From Klebsiella quasivariicola (GTDB lineage Bacteria > Pseudomonadota > Gammaproteobacteria > Enterobacterales > Enterobacteriaceae): a stretch of 64,000 bases of DNA. Position 1 is the stretch's first letter. The number at the start of each line of letters is the position of its first letter. The stretch lies in the NCBI RefSeq assembly GCF_002269255.1, contig NZ_CP022823.1:3472001-3536000 (forward strand), given 5' to 3'. The position numbers were made by a program, and so were the translations under genes. The notes beneath the pieces were generated by a model. The model worked only from the letters and a program-made list of their open reading frames with translations. It ran no database searches and had not been told where the DNA came from. Shown in pieces: positions 43,288 to 51,448 of this stretch.

Positions 43288-44592
43288 TCAGTGCAGCTTC
43301 AGGCGCGGACGAATGATGCGGTTGATGCGTCCGACCAGCATCATCAGGCCGGTCTTGAAGTAACCGTGCAGGGCGATCTGGTGCATACGGTACAGGGAGA
43401 TGTACACGAAGCGCGCAATGCGCCCTTCCACCATCATCGAGCCGCGCATCAGGTTACCCATCAGGCTGCCGACGGTGGAGTAATTGGACAGCGACACCAG
43501 CGAGCCATGGTCTTTATAGGTATACGCTTTCAGCGGTTTGCCTTTCATCTGCGCCAGGATGTTATTCAGCGCGCAGGTGGCCATCTGGTGCGCCGCCTGG
43601 GCACGCGGAGGAACAAACCCGCCTTCCGGACGCGCGCAGGAGGCGCAGTCGCCGATGGCAAAAATATCCGCATCGCGGGTGGTCTGCAGCGTCGGCTCGA
43701 CTACCAGCTGATTGATACGGTTGGTTTCGAGGCCGCCGATCTCTTTCATGAAATCTGGCGCTTTGATCCCGGCCGCCCAGACCATCAGATCCGCTTCAAT
43801 ATATTCGCCATCTTTGGTATGCAGACCGCCTGCATCCGCGCTGGTGACCATGGTCTGCGTCAGCACCCGTACGCCCAGCTTGGTCAGCTCATTATGCGCC
43901 GCCCCGGAAATGCGCGGCGGCAGCGCCGGCAGAATACGCTCGCCCGCTTCGACCAGCGTGACGTTCAGCGCCTCGTTAGTCAGCCCTTTGTAGCCGTAGC
44001 TGTGCAGCTGTTTCACCGCATTATGCAGTTCAGCAGAGAGCTCCACGCCGGTGGCGCCGCCGCCGACGATGGCGATGTTCACTTTACCGTTGGCGCCGAG
44101 GTTGGCGGAGTATTTGAGGAACAGGTTGAGCATTTCCTGATGGAAACGACGCGCCTGATGCGGGTTGTCGAGGAAAATGCAGTTCTCTTTCACCCCAGGG
44201 GTGTTGAAGTCATTCGAGGTACTGCCCAGCGCCATCACCAGCGTGTCGTATGGCAGTTTACGCTCAGCCACCAGCAGCTCGCCTTTTTCATTGCGCAGCT
44301 CGCCGAGGGTAATGGTCTTCCCTTCGCGGTTGATATCGACGACTGACCCCAGCTGAAACTGGAAACCGTGGTTGCGGGCATGGGCCAGGTAGCTCAGCGC
44401 ATCAACACCTTCATCCAGAGAACCGGTCGCCACTTCATGTAGCAGCGGCTTCCACAGATGGCTGTGGTTACGGTCCACCAGGGTGATTTTCGCTTTTTTA
44501 TGGCGCCCTAACTTTTTCCCCAGCTGAGTGGCCAGTTCCAGTCCGCCAGCGCCACCACCCACAATTACGATTTTTTTCAATGGCGTAGTCAT
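43288..44592 (-). CDS. ndh: Ndh, type II NADH dehydrogenase
   Basis: A 434-residue flavoprotein, the E. coli length. The FAD dinucleotide fold IVGGGAGGLELATQLG is at the N-terminus. The NADH-binding fold NIAIVGGGATGVELSAEL lies near residue 170, and the second FAD motif AIGDCAS near 300. It passes electrons from NADH to ubiquinone at the inner face of the membrane without pumping protons. A consensus FNR site upstream predicts anaerobic repression. Confidence 0.96.
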   Translation of the reverse strand: MTTPLKKIVIVGGGAGGLELATQLGKKLGRHKKAKITLVDRNHSHLWKPLLHEVATGSLDEGVDALSYLAHARNHGFQFQLGSVVDINREGKTITLGELRNEKGELLVAERKLPYDTLVMALGSTSNDFNTPGVKENCIFLDNPHQARRFHQEMLNLFLKYSANLGANGKVNIAIVGGGATGVELSAELHNAVKQLHSYGYKGLTNEALNVTLVEAGERILPALPPRISGAAHNELTKLGVRVLTQTMVTSADAGGLHTKDGEYIEADLMVWAAGIKAPDFMKEIGGLETNRINQLVVEPTLQTTRDADIFAIGDCASCARPEGGFVPPRAQAAHQMATCALNNILAQMKGKPLKAYTYKDHGSLVSLSNYSTVGSLMGNLMRGSMMVEGRIARFVYISLYRMHQIALHGYFKTGLMMLVGRINRIIRPRLKLH

Positions 44593-44617
44593 GTGTACCC
44601 CTAAAATTATTAACCAA

Positions 44618-44657
44618 TTGTTAAATAAAAGTTATCTAAATAGCCTTTATTTAACAA
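44618..44657. repeat. 12-bp inverted repeat in the ndh leader
   Basis: TTGTTAAATAAA (44618-44629) and its exact complement TTTATTTAACAA (44646-44657) are separated by 16 bases, 26 bases upstream of the ndh ATG. It could form an AT-rich stem in the mRNA leader or bind a dimeric regulator. Confidence 0.5.
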
Positions 44658-44726
44658 CAAGTTACGTCAATGAAACCATTCAGCACCGTCGAGAATACCA
44701 TGAATGGTGCATTGGTCATACCAAAA

Positions 44727-44740
44727 TTGATGTGCATCAA
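44727..44740. promoter_or_regulatory. Consensus FNR site upstream of ndh
   Basis: TTGATGTGCATCAA is a perfect match to TTGAT-N4-ATCAA, 135 bases upstream of the ndh start codon. FNR represses ndh in E. coli when oxygen is absent. The site is in the gap between ndh and the ycfP terminator. Confidence 0.78.
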
Positions 44741-44784
44741 GTTTTGTCGCGTATTTTTTCAGCGAAAACCTATAAGTGTAGACA

Positions 44785-44819
44785 TGAAAAAACCCGCGCG
44801 GAGAACCCGGCGCGGGTTT
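44785..44819 (-). terminator. Rho-independent terminator of the hinT-ycfP gene string
   Basis: A 10-bp stem AAACCCGCGC/GCGCGGGTTT with a 10-base loop. On the minus strand it continues into six T. It lies 18 bases after the ycfP stop. Confidence 0.88.
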
Positions 44820-44836
44820 GGGAACAGGGGAAAAGG

Positions 44837-45379
44837 TTAACCGAGGGTTTTAAACGCTTTCAGCCGCTGCAGGTGCGGCGAGATATTTTTAAACTTATGG
44901 GTCTGCTCTTCATCCCAGATAATTTCATAATAATGGTGCAGAAGGTCAGCGGAACGCTGGCTGTCCAGCGCTTCGTCCTGCCGGGAAAGCACCACCAGGC
45001 AGCGATCGCGATTCTTCTCGCGGAAGTTAGTCACACACTTGGTGGCGATGTCAGCATACTCTTCCGGGCGGTCGATTTTGCCTTCCATGTTCTCGTGCGG
45101 AAACAGGTTAGGATTGAACACCGCCTGGCGAATATCACACAAAAAACCAATCCGCTCCGCCCAGTATCCGCCAAGCCCGACACCGCAGATCAGCGGCCGG
45201 TCATCAGCGGTAAGCTGCAGCATTTTATCGACCTCTTTCAGCAAATGCTGCATGTCGTGCTTGGGATGCCGCGTGCTGTAGCTTATCAACCGCACGTCCG
45301 GGTCGATAAACTGCAGTTGCATCACCTTCTCATGGTTACCGGGGCTGTTCGAGTCAAAACCGTGTAAATAGATAATCAT
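44837..45379 (-). CDS. ycfP: YcfP, esterase-like alpha/beta protein
   Basis: A 180-residue protein matching E. coli YcfP (UPF0227) along its length, starting MIIYLHGFDSNSPGNHEK. The fold is alpha/beta-hydrolase-like. The usual nucleophile elbow GxSxG is GVGLGG here, without the serine, so hydrolytic activity is doubtful. The function is unknown. It lies 35 bases after nagZ on the same strand; the gene pair is conserved in enterics. Confidence 0.9.
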   Translation of the reverse strand: MIIYLHGFDSNSPGNHEKVMQLQFIDPDVRLISYSTRHPKHDMQHLLKEVDKMLQLTADDRPLICGVGLGGYWAERIGFLCDIRQAVFNPNLFPHENMEGKIDRPEEYADIATKCVTNFREKNRDRCLVVLSRQDEALDSQRSADLLHHYYEIIWDEEQTHKFKNISPHLQRLKAFKTLG

Positions 45380-45414
45380 CGCATCCTCACCATACAACAA
45401 CGCCCCGCAGAGCG

Positions 45415-46437
45415 TTACGCGGACTTCGCCTCTTGCCAGCGCGCATGGAGCTGCTCCAGCTGGGCACTCACCGTTTTCCAACGGGCTGAATCCCTTAACT
45501 CCTGACGGGAAAAGGAACCTTTATGATACAATTTCGTAACACGCTCTGCTTTGATCGGCGACAGGTTATCCAGCACACTGACCGCGCCTTTACGATTATT
45601 GCAGACCAGTATCATATCGCAACCGGCGTCGAGCGACGCCTGTCCGCGTTCGGCATAGCTGCCCATGATCGCTGCCCCCTCCATCGACAGGTCGTCGGAG
45701 AAAATCACCCCGTCGAAGCCCAGCTCGCCGCGCAGCACCGTTTTTAACCAGTACGCTGAGCCGCTGGCCGGACGCGGGTCGAGCTCCGGGTAAATCACAT
45801 GCGCCGGCATAATGGCATCCAGACGCTGCTCGGCGATAAGGCTTTTGAACACTGCCATATCGTGGTCGCGAATAACCGATGCCGGCCGCGAATCGAACGG
45901 AGTCTCTTTGTGTGAATCGGCGTTCACCGCCCCGTGACCCGGGAAGTGTTTGCCGGTGGTTTTCATGCCCGCGGCGTGCATACCGTCAATAAAGTGACGC
46001 GCCATCGCCAGCGCTTTTTGCGGATCTTCGTGATAAGAACGTTCGCCGATCGCGGCGCTAATGTGACCCACGTCCAGCACCGGCGCAAAGCTGATATCGA
46101 TATCCATGGCGATCATTTCGCTGGCCATCAGCCAGCCGGCCTCGGCCGCCAGCTTGCCCCCTTCTTCCATTCCCAGCAGGGCGGCAAAAGACTGAGCCGC
46201 CGGTAAACGGGTAAAGCCTTCACGGAAACGCTGAACACGCCCCCCTTCCTGATCGACCGCCACCACCAGATGGTTCCGGGACGCGTCGCGGATCTGGCGC
46301 ACCAGCTCCCGCAGCTGCGCCGGATCGTGATAATTCCGGGTAAAGAGGATCAACCCTCCCACCAGCGGATGCGCCAGAATCTCTCGCTCTTCCGCATCCA
46401 GTTCATACCCTTCGACATCCAACATCACTGGGCCCAC
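45415..46437 (-). CDS. nagZ: NagZ, beta-N-acetylglucosaminidase
   Basis: A 340-residue family-3 glycoside hydrolase of the cytosol that cleaves GlcNAc from anhydro-muropeptides in cell-wall recycling. Its products also affect AmpC induction where AmpR is present. Seen are VDQEGGRVQRFR, the acid/base loop with KHFPGHGAVNADSHKETP, and the nucleophile Asp in FSDDLSMEGA. The start is GTG at 46437 (VGPVMLDVEGYEL), matching the E. coli start; an ATG 15 codons upstream has no support. It is 11 bases after thiK. Confidence 0.95.
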   Translation of the reverse strand: MGPVMLDVEGYELDAEEREILAHPLVGGLILFTRNYHDPAQLRELVRQIRDASRNHLVVAVDQEGGRVQRFREGFTRLPAAQSFAALLGMEEGGKLAAEAGWLMASEMIAMDIDISFAPVLDVGHISAAIGERSYHEDPQKALAMARHFIDGMHAAGMKTTGKHFPGHGAVNADSHKETPFDSRPASVIRDHDMAVFKSLIAEQRLDAIMPAHVIYPELDPRPASGSAYWLKTVLRGELGFDGVIFSDDLSMEGAAIMGSYAERGQASLDAGCDMILVCNNRKGAVSVLDNLSPIKAERVTKLYHKGSFSRQELRDSARWKTVSAQLEQLHARWQEAKSA

Positions 46438-46448
46438 ACTGACCTCTC

Positions 46449-47276
46449 TTATCCTTTGCGTTCGTTGTCTAACTGACACCATGTTTCATCTGCCAGCGTG
46501 ATAAATTGCCGCTCCCCGCTCTGCCGCCAGCGCATTTCATACCAGCCTGCCATCAACAGCAGTACCCACGGACGCCAGCGCGCAACCTGTCGCCAGAGCA
46601 GCTGCGCGTCGATGGCGGCCCGCCGGGCATACGCTGCCACCAGCTGACGGCGCTCGTCAGGGGTGACCCACACCGCGGCCAGCTCCAGCGCGATATCGCC
46701 ATCACCGGCATATTCCCAGTCGATCAGCCTCAGGCCGGACTCGCTATGGATAATATTGCCGGCATGGATGTCCATATGCAGCGGCGCCAGCCGCAGAGGA
46801 CGCGGTTCTCCCCGACGGCGCAGCCGCTGATGCCAGCGCAGCCACCGCGGCGTACGCCGTGCCGGATCGCACCTCTGCCAGTACTGGAGCAGCAGCGGCA
46901 TGAGGCTAACACGCCAGCCAAACCGTGGTTGCTGATGCAAATCATACAATAAGCCTGACAGCTGCGGGGAGGCCGGTAACGCGCTTTTCACCTCACCCGC
47001 GCAATACTCCACCACCATCCAGCAGGGTGAATAAAACAACGGGGCTGGCGCCAGCCTGGCGGGCAGTTGGCGCAGCACATGATACTGGCGGCGAAAATAA
47101 CAGGAAGCGGCAGACGGATCGTGCGGCTGGCGCAGCACGTGCCGACAGTCGCCGTCGCTGATAATCATACTGCCGCCGCTGAGGCCATGGTGGCTCAGCG
47201 AGGCGACAGGATGATAGCGGGGAAAGAAGCGCGACAAGAGTTCGTCGCGCGTCAGCTTATTGTTGCTGAACAGCAC
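46449..47276 (-). CDS. thiK: ThiK, thiamine kinase
   Basis: A 275-residue kinase of the aminoglycoside phosphotransferase/choline kinase fold. It phosphorylates thiamine in the salvage route. The Brenner motif with the catalytic Asp is HMDIHAGNII, and the metal Asp is in LIDWEYAGDGD. It overlaps the lpoB stop by 20 bases. It is more divergent from E. coli ThiK than its neighbours are from their counterparts. Confidence 0.9.
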   Translation of the reverse strand: MLFSNNKLTRDELLSRFFPRYHPVASLSHHGLSGGSMIISDGDCRHVLRQPHDPSAASCYFRRQYHVLRQLPARLAPAPLFYSPCWMVVEYCAGEVKSALPASPQLSGLLYDLHQQPRFGWRVSLMPLLLQYWQRCDPARRTPRWLRWHQRLRRRGEPRPLRLAPLHMDIHAGNIIHSESGLRLIDWEYAGDGDIALELAAVWVTPDERRQLVAAYARRAAIDAQLLWRQVARWRPWVLLLMAGWYEMRWRQSGERQFITLADETWCQLDNERKG

Positions 47277-47904
47277 CTTTACCTGACCAGATAATCTCGC
47301 CGGTTTGCACCAGCATCAGCTGCATCTTCAGCTCGGGCGCGTTGACGTTGCCGGTAGCATTAGAGTAAAGCACATACTGCGCGCCTACGTTGCGGGCGAT
47401 GCCCATGGCTTTGCTGCGGCTGCCAAGGCTATCCTGCGGCGACAGGCCCAGCTGTTGCTTGGCGACCGACAGCTGCTGCGCTGACACCAGGGTAAATTTG
47501 CCGTTACCGGCCAGCGCACTTCGTAGCGCGGTGGTGGCCTCTCCGGCGTTCAGCGAACCGTTGGTGCGGTTGTTTACGCTGTCAACCAGCAGAATACTGC
47601 CCGCATTGACCCCACCCGCCTGCAGCATCTGCCCGACCAGCGGCTGGACCGCGCCGTTCCAGTCATAATGACGCACGCGCGGCGCTGGCTGACCCGACTG
47701 CTGATCCTGATGCTCAATCGGCCCCGGCTGCGACGGTACGGATGGCACCGCCGGTACGGTCGGCACCGTTGGCTGCGGCTGCGCAGGCTGCTGCGGCTGT
47801 GGTTTGGCCTCTTCGACCGGCGCCGGCTGCTCACGTAACCCCGCACAGCCTGCGAGGAATATCGCCAGTGCTGTGATTAACGCATAGCGACACATTTTCA
47901 TCAT
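47257..47904 (-). CDS. lpoB: LpoB, outer-membrane lipoprotein activator of PBP1b
   Basis: A 215-residue lipoprotein. The signal peptide ends with lipobox LAGC (Cys near residue 20). A proline/glutamine-rich flexible linker (about residues 25-70, with QPAQPQPTVPTVPAVPSVPS) spans the periplasm. The C-terminal globular domain has LLVDSVNNRTNGSLN and ends in IIWSGKGAVQQQ. It reaches through peptidoglycan to stimulate PBP1b (MrcB). The start may be either of two adjacent ATG codons. Confidence 0.94.
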   Translation of the reverse strand: MMKMCRYALITALAIFLAGCAGLREQPAPVEEAKPQPQQPAQPQPTVPTVPAVPSVPSQPGPIEHQDQQSGQPAPRVRHYDWNGAVQPLVGQMLQAGGVNAGSILLVDSVNNRTNGSLNAGEATTALRSALAGNGKFTLVSAQQLSVAKQQLGLSPQDSLGSRSKAMGIARNVGAQYVLYSNATGNVNAPELKMQLMLVQTGEIIWSGKGAVQQQ

Positions 47905-47916
47905 TATAATTACCCC

Positions 47917-48291
47917 TTACAGATAAAGATAAAGGCGGGCCTTATGCGCCCCCAGGATATTGGCGCTGCCGTACAACGTCACGGAAGAGCGAGCCGGAAC
48001 CACAATGGTGCGCGGCGCCTCCAGAGGATGCATTTCGAGTCCGCGGGCGTCATACCAGAAAAAACGATAATGCACGGTGATCGGCTGCTGGCGCTCGTTG
48101 TACAGCGTTGAGGAGGCGGTGGCCTGGATCTCCGTCGCGACGACCGCGGGCTCGCTCGCGCTTATCCCGGCGGCCAGTACGCTCGATTCCATCACCAGCG
48201 CCTGCTGCTCAGACACAGGAATCTCCGGATGTGAACTACATCCGACCAGCAGCCCCGCCGCCAGACACGCGCCCAAGAGGGTCCTGAGCAT
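47917..48291 (-). CDS. ycfL: YcfL, lipoprotein of unknown function
   Basis: A 124-residue predicted lipoprotein (DUF1425) with a short signal peptide and lipobox LLVGCSS (Cys at residue 18). The mature domain has the pattern VHYRFFWYDARGLEM and ends with YGSANILGAHKARLYLYL. It lies between hinT (4 bases away) and lpoB (12 bases), a conserved enteric arrangement. The function is unknown. Confidence 0.88.
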   Translation of the reverse strand: MLRTLLGACLAAGLLVGCSSHPEIPVSEQQALVMESSVLAAGISASEPAVVATEIQATASSTLYNERQQPITVHYRFFWYDARGLEMHPLEAPRTIVVPARSSVTLYGSANILGAHKARLYLYL

Positions 48292-48295
48292 GGCG

Positions 48296-48652
48296 TTAGC
48301 CTTTGTGCGCCAGCATCGGGCCCAGCGGACGGCCGCCCAGCAGATGCATATGGATGTGGTAAACTTCCTGGCCGCCGTGGCGGTTGCAGTTGACGATCAA
48401 CCGGTAGCCATCGTCGGCGAGACCTTCATCGCGGGCAATCTTCGCCGCGACGGTCATCATCCGGCCCAGGGCCAGTTCATGTTCGGTGGTGACGTCATTT
48501 ACGGTAGGAATCAGAACATTCGGGACAATCAGAATGTGGGTAGGTGCCTGCGGAGAGATATCGCGAAAAGCGGTCACCAGATCGTCCTGATAAACAATAT
48601 CCGACGGGATTTCCCGGCGAATGATTTTGCTGAAAATCGTTTCTTCTGCCAT
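48296..48652 (-). CDS. hinT: HinT, purine nucleoside phosphoramidase
   Basis: A 118-residue HIT-family protein. The histidine triad HIHMHLL is near residue 101, with the N-terminal FSKIIRREIPSDIVYQDD segment. It hydrolyses AMP-linked phosphoramidates and related adenylates in the cytosol. It is the first gene of hinT-ycfL-lpoB-thiK-nagZ-ycfP on the minus strand. The gap to ptsG (48653-48867) holds nothing recognisable; E. coli K-12 has fhuE there. Confidence 0.94.
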   Translation of the reverse strand: MAEETIFSKIIRREIPSDIVYQDDLVTAFRDISPQAPTHILIVPNVLIPTVNDVTTEHELALGRMMTVAAKIARDEGLADDGYRLIVNCNRHGGQEVYHIHMHLLGGRPLGPMLAHKG

Positions 48653-48867
48653 GACTAATTCCTTATTAGTTTAATCCCATACGCTGGCCTGCTTCTGCAG
48701 ATAAACGCGGACGCACAGGTTCAGATAAGAGTATGAGCGACATTCTCCCCCTCTTTCAACCTGAAAGCACTTTTTCTTATTCAACTATAGACTTAGCTGA
48801 TGAGGGAATAAGCATTTGCCGGATAATTTTCAGGGTTATCGCCTGGAAAAGCCCCGACTGTAGACGT

Positions 48868-48893
48868 AAAAAAGGCAGCCATTTGGCTGCCTT
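48868..48893 (-). terminator. Rho-independent terminator of ptsG
   Basis: A 9-bp stem AAGGCAGCC/GGCTGCCTT with a 4-base loop. On the minus strand it is followed by T at 48868-48873. It lies 20 bases after the ptsG stop. Confidence 0.88.
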
Positions 48894-48913
48894 AGTCTCC
48901 CCGATACTACGTC

Positions 48914-50347
48914 TTAACTGTTACGGATGTACTCATCCATTTCAGTTTTCAGGTTATCGGACTTGGTACCGAAGATGGCCTGTACGCCAGAACCTGCCAC
49001 TACCACGCCAGCGGCGCCCAGTTTTTTCAGGCCAGCCTGGTCAACTTTCGCTACATCCGCCACGCTAACACGCAGACGAGTAATACATGCGTCGAGGTTG
49101 GTGATGTTCTCTTTACCGCCGAAAGCGGCAATCAGCGCCGGAGCCATCTCGCTGGTTGCGCCAGCTTTGCTCTCTTCGGTGGTATCTTCACGACCCGGTG
49201 TTTTCAGATCCAGAGCTTTAATCAGCACGCGGAAAATGACGTAGTACACGATCGCATAGCAGATACCGACAATCGGGAACAGCCACAGCTTGCTGCTGTT
49301 ACCGGACAGCACGATAAAGTCGATCAGGCCGTGAGAGAACGATGTACCGTCACGCATACCCAGCAGGATACAGATCGGGAACGCCAGACCCGCCAGGATG
49401 GCGTGGATAACGTACAGGATCGGCGCCACGAACATGAACGAGAACTCGATCGGTTCGGTGATACCGGTCAGGAACGAGGTCAGCGCAGCAGAGATCATGA
49501 TACCGCCCACTTTGGCGCGGTTTTCCGGTTTAGCAGAGTGCCAAATCGCAATAGCCGCCGCCGGCAGACCGTACATTTTGAACAGGAAGCCGCCAGACAG
49601 TTTGCCCGCGGTCGGGTCGCCTGCCATGTAACGCGGGATATCGCCGTGGAACACCTGACCAGCCGCGTTGGTGTATTCGCCGATCTGCATCTGGAAAGGA
49701 ACGTTCCAGATATGATGCAGACCAAACGGCACCAGGCAACGCTCGATGAAACCGTAGATACCAAACGCCACTACCGGGTTCTGATAAGCAGCCCACTGGG
49801 AGAAGGTCTGGATCGCGGAACCGATCGGCGGCCAAATGAAGGAGAGGATCACGCCGGTAAAGATAGCGGCCAGACCGGAGATAATCGGCACAAAACGCTT
49901 GCCCGCAAAGAAGCCGAGATATTCTGGCAACTTAATGCGATAGAAGCGGTTAAACATGTACGCGGCGATAGCACCGGAGATAATACCGCCAAGCACGCCG
50001 GTATCAGCGAGGTGTTTTGCCGCAATCTCTTCAGCAGGTAAATGCAGCACCAGCGGCGCAACAACCGCCATGGTTTTCACCATGATGCCGTAAGCTACGA
50101 CTGCAGCCAGTGCGGATACACCGTCGTTATTGGTGAAGCCGAGGGCGACACCGATAGCGAAGATCAGCGGCATGTTGGCGAAAACTGAACCGCCTGCTTC
50201 TGCCATAACGTGGGAGACCACGGCTGGCAGCCAGCTGAAGTTTGCGGAACCGACGCCCAGCAGGATACCTGCGATAGGCAGTACGGATACCGGCAGCATC
50301 AGCGATTTACCGACCTTCTGCAGGTTAGCAAATGCATTCTTAAACAT
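48914..50347 (-). CDS. ptsG: PtsG, glucose-specific PTS enzyme IICB
   Basis: A 477-residue membrane transporter that imports and phosphorylates glucose. The N-terminal IIC domain starts MFKNAFANLQKVGKSLMLPV and has several membrane spans, including the IIC motif GITEPIEFSFMFVAP. A linker leads to the C-terminal IIB domain, where the phospho-cysteine sits in NLDACITRLRVSV. Phosphate comes from IIA-Glc (Crr). The upstream region keeps E. coli-like Mlc and CRP sites and the SgrS pairing segment. Confidence 0.97.
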   Translation of the reverse strand: MFKNAFANLQKVGKSLMLPVSVLPIAGILLGVGSANFSWLPAVVSHVMAEAGGSVFANMPLIFAIGVALGFTNNDGVSALAAVVAYGIMVKTMAVVAPLVLHLPAEEIAAKHLADTGVLGGIISGAIAAYMFNRFYRIKLPEYLGFFAGKRFVPIISGLAAIFTGVILSFIWPPIGSAIQTFSQWAAYQNPVVAFGIYGFIERCLVPFGLHHIWNVPFQMQIGEYTNAAGQVFHGDIPRYMAGDPTAGKLSGGFLFKMYGLPAAAIAIWHSAKPENRAKVGGIMISAALTSFLTGITEPIEFSFMFVAPILYVIHAILAGLAFPICILLGMRDGTSFSHGLIDFIVLSGNSSKLWLFPIVGICYAIVYYVIFRVLIKALDLKTPGREDTTEESKAGATSEMAPALIAAFGGKENITNLDACITRLRVSVADVAKVDQAGLKKLGAAGVVVAGSGVQAIFGTKSDNLKTEMDEYIRNS

Positions 50348-50375
50348 AATTGAGAGTGCTCCTGAGTATTTGGTA
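50348..50375 (-). promoter_or_regulatory. ptsG translation-initiation leader with SgrS pairing segment
   Basis: The mRNA sequence TACTCAGGAGCACTC just upstream of the ATG contains the ribosome binding site AGGAG. It is conserved with E. coli, where the small RNA SgrS pairs across this stretch during glucose-phosphate stress. SgrS itself is outside the window. Confidence 0.6.
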
Positions 50376-50443
50376 CTTTTTTACGTTTTCACGCATTGGC
50401 CCGGGGGGAGAACCGCGCCGTGGACAGGACATCTAAGCGCCCT

Positions 50444-50499
50444 TTATTTATTACACAGAGTAAAATAATTAACAGGATGATTGTTTGACGGCTATCACG
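50444..50499 (-). promoter_or_regulatory. ptsG promoter region: Mlc operator and CRP site
   Basis: At 50444-50470 the sequence (minus strand AATTATTTTACTCTGTGTAA onward) matches the E. coli Mlc operator over ptsG, with palindromic ATTATTTTA/TAATAAAT arms. At 50484-50499 TTTGA-CGGCTA-TCACG is a CRP-like site. This predicts glucose induction and cAMP-CRP activation. Confidence 0.62.
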
Positions 50500-50560
50500 T
50501 TTCAATCAGCCTTACGGTAAAAATTTACATCACCTTACATAAACTGTATCTGGATGTTGC

Positions 50561-50595
50561 AAAAAAACTTTCACCGCCACTTTTGTGGCGGTGAA
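50561..50595 (-). terminator. Rho-independent terminator of the fab-tatD gene string
   Basis: An 11-bp stem TTCACCGCCAC/GTGGCGGTGAA with a 4-base loop. On the minus strand it is followed by a run of seven T (50561-50567), 49 bases after the YcfH stop. Confidence 0.9.
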
Positions 50596-50643
50596 CTTTA
50601 CTCGCTTTGACTATTAATTACGAGCCTTAAAATAATAAGCAGA

Positions 50644-51438
50644 TCAAGCAGGTTGCAAGCGGGCGGGGTCAATGTGGAACAAAGTGGCAAAATTGTCGGT
50701 GGTCTGCCGGGCCAGCTGTTCCAGCGACACGCCTTTCAGCACCGCCATGTATTCCGCAACGTCACGCACCAGCGCCGGCTGGTTCTCTTTACCGCGATGG
50801 GGGACTGGCGCCAGGTACGGCGAGTCTGTCTCCACCAGCAGGCGATCCAGCGGAACATAGCGCGCCGCATCGCGCAGCTGCTCGGCGTTGCGGAACGTGA
50901 CGATACCTGAAAACGAAATATAGAACCCCATGTCGAGCAATTTACCCGCGGTCTCCCTGTCTTCAGTGAAACAGTGTAGTACGCCACCGCAATCCGTCAC
51001 CTTTTCTTCGCGCAAAATCGCCAGGGTGTCGGCGCGCGCGTCGCGAGTGTGGACGATCACCGGCTTATTCAGCTCACGGCCGATGCGAATGTGGTCGCGA
51101 AACGAGGTTTGCTGCTGGGCTTTGGTTTCCGGGGTATAAAAATAATCCAGACCGGTCTCCCCCATCGCTACAACGCCCTCTTCTGCCGCCAGCGCGCGAA
51201 GGGTCTCCACTTCGTAGGGTTCATCCTGGTTTAACGGGTGCACGCCGCAAGAGAAGACGACGTTGTCACGCGTCCTCACCAGCTCACGCATACTGCGGTA
51301 GCCAGGCAATGTTGTGGCGACCGCCAGGCAGAATTTCACATCGCGCGCGGCCGCTTTTGCCAGCACGTCGTCGACGTTTTTGTGCAGAGTTTGATAATCC
51401 AGACCATCAAGATGGCAGTGGGAGTCGACTAAAAACAT
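50644..51438 (-). CDS. ycfH: YcfH, TatD-family metal-dependent hydrolase
   Basis: A 264-residue TatD-type hydrolase. The metal ligands are in the N-terminal VDSHCHLDGL, GETGLDYF, VIVHTRDA, VLHCFTED and the late VETDSPYLAP. Family members are metal-dependent DNases or related hydrolases; the physiological substrate of YcfH is not established. It follows holB by 10 bases in the conserved pabC-mltG-tmk-holB-ycfH string. Confidence 0.92.
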   Translation of the reverse strand: MFLVDSHCHLDGLDYQTLHKNVDDVLAKAAARDVKFCLAVATTLPGYRSMRELVRTRDNVVFSCGVHPLNQDEPYEVETLRALAAEEGVVAMGETGLDYFYTPETKAQQQTSFRDHIRIGRELNKPVIVHTRDARADTLAILREEKVTDCGGVLHCFTEDRETAGKLLDMGFYISFSGIVTFRNAEQLRDAARYVPLDRLLVETDSPYLAPVPHRGKENQPALVRDVAEYMAVLKGVSLEQLARQTTDNFATLFHIDPARLQPA

Positions 51439-51448
51439 AATGTCTCAC

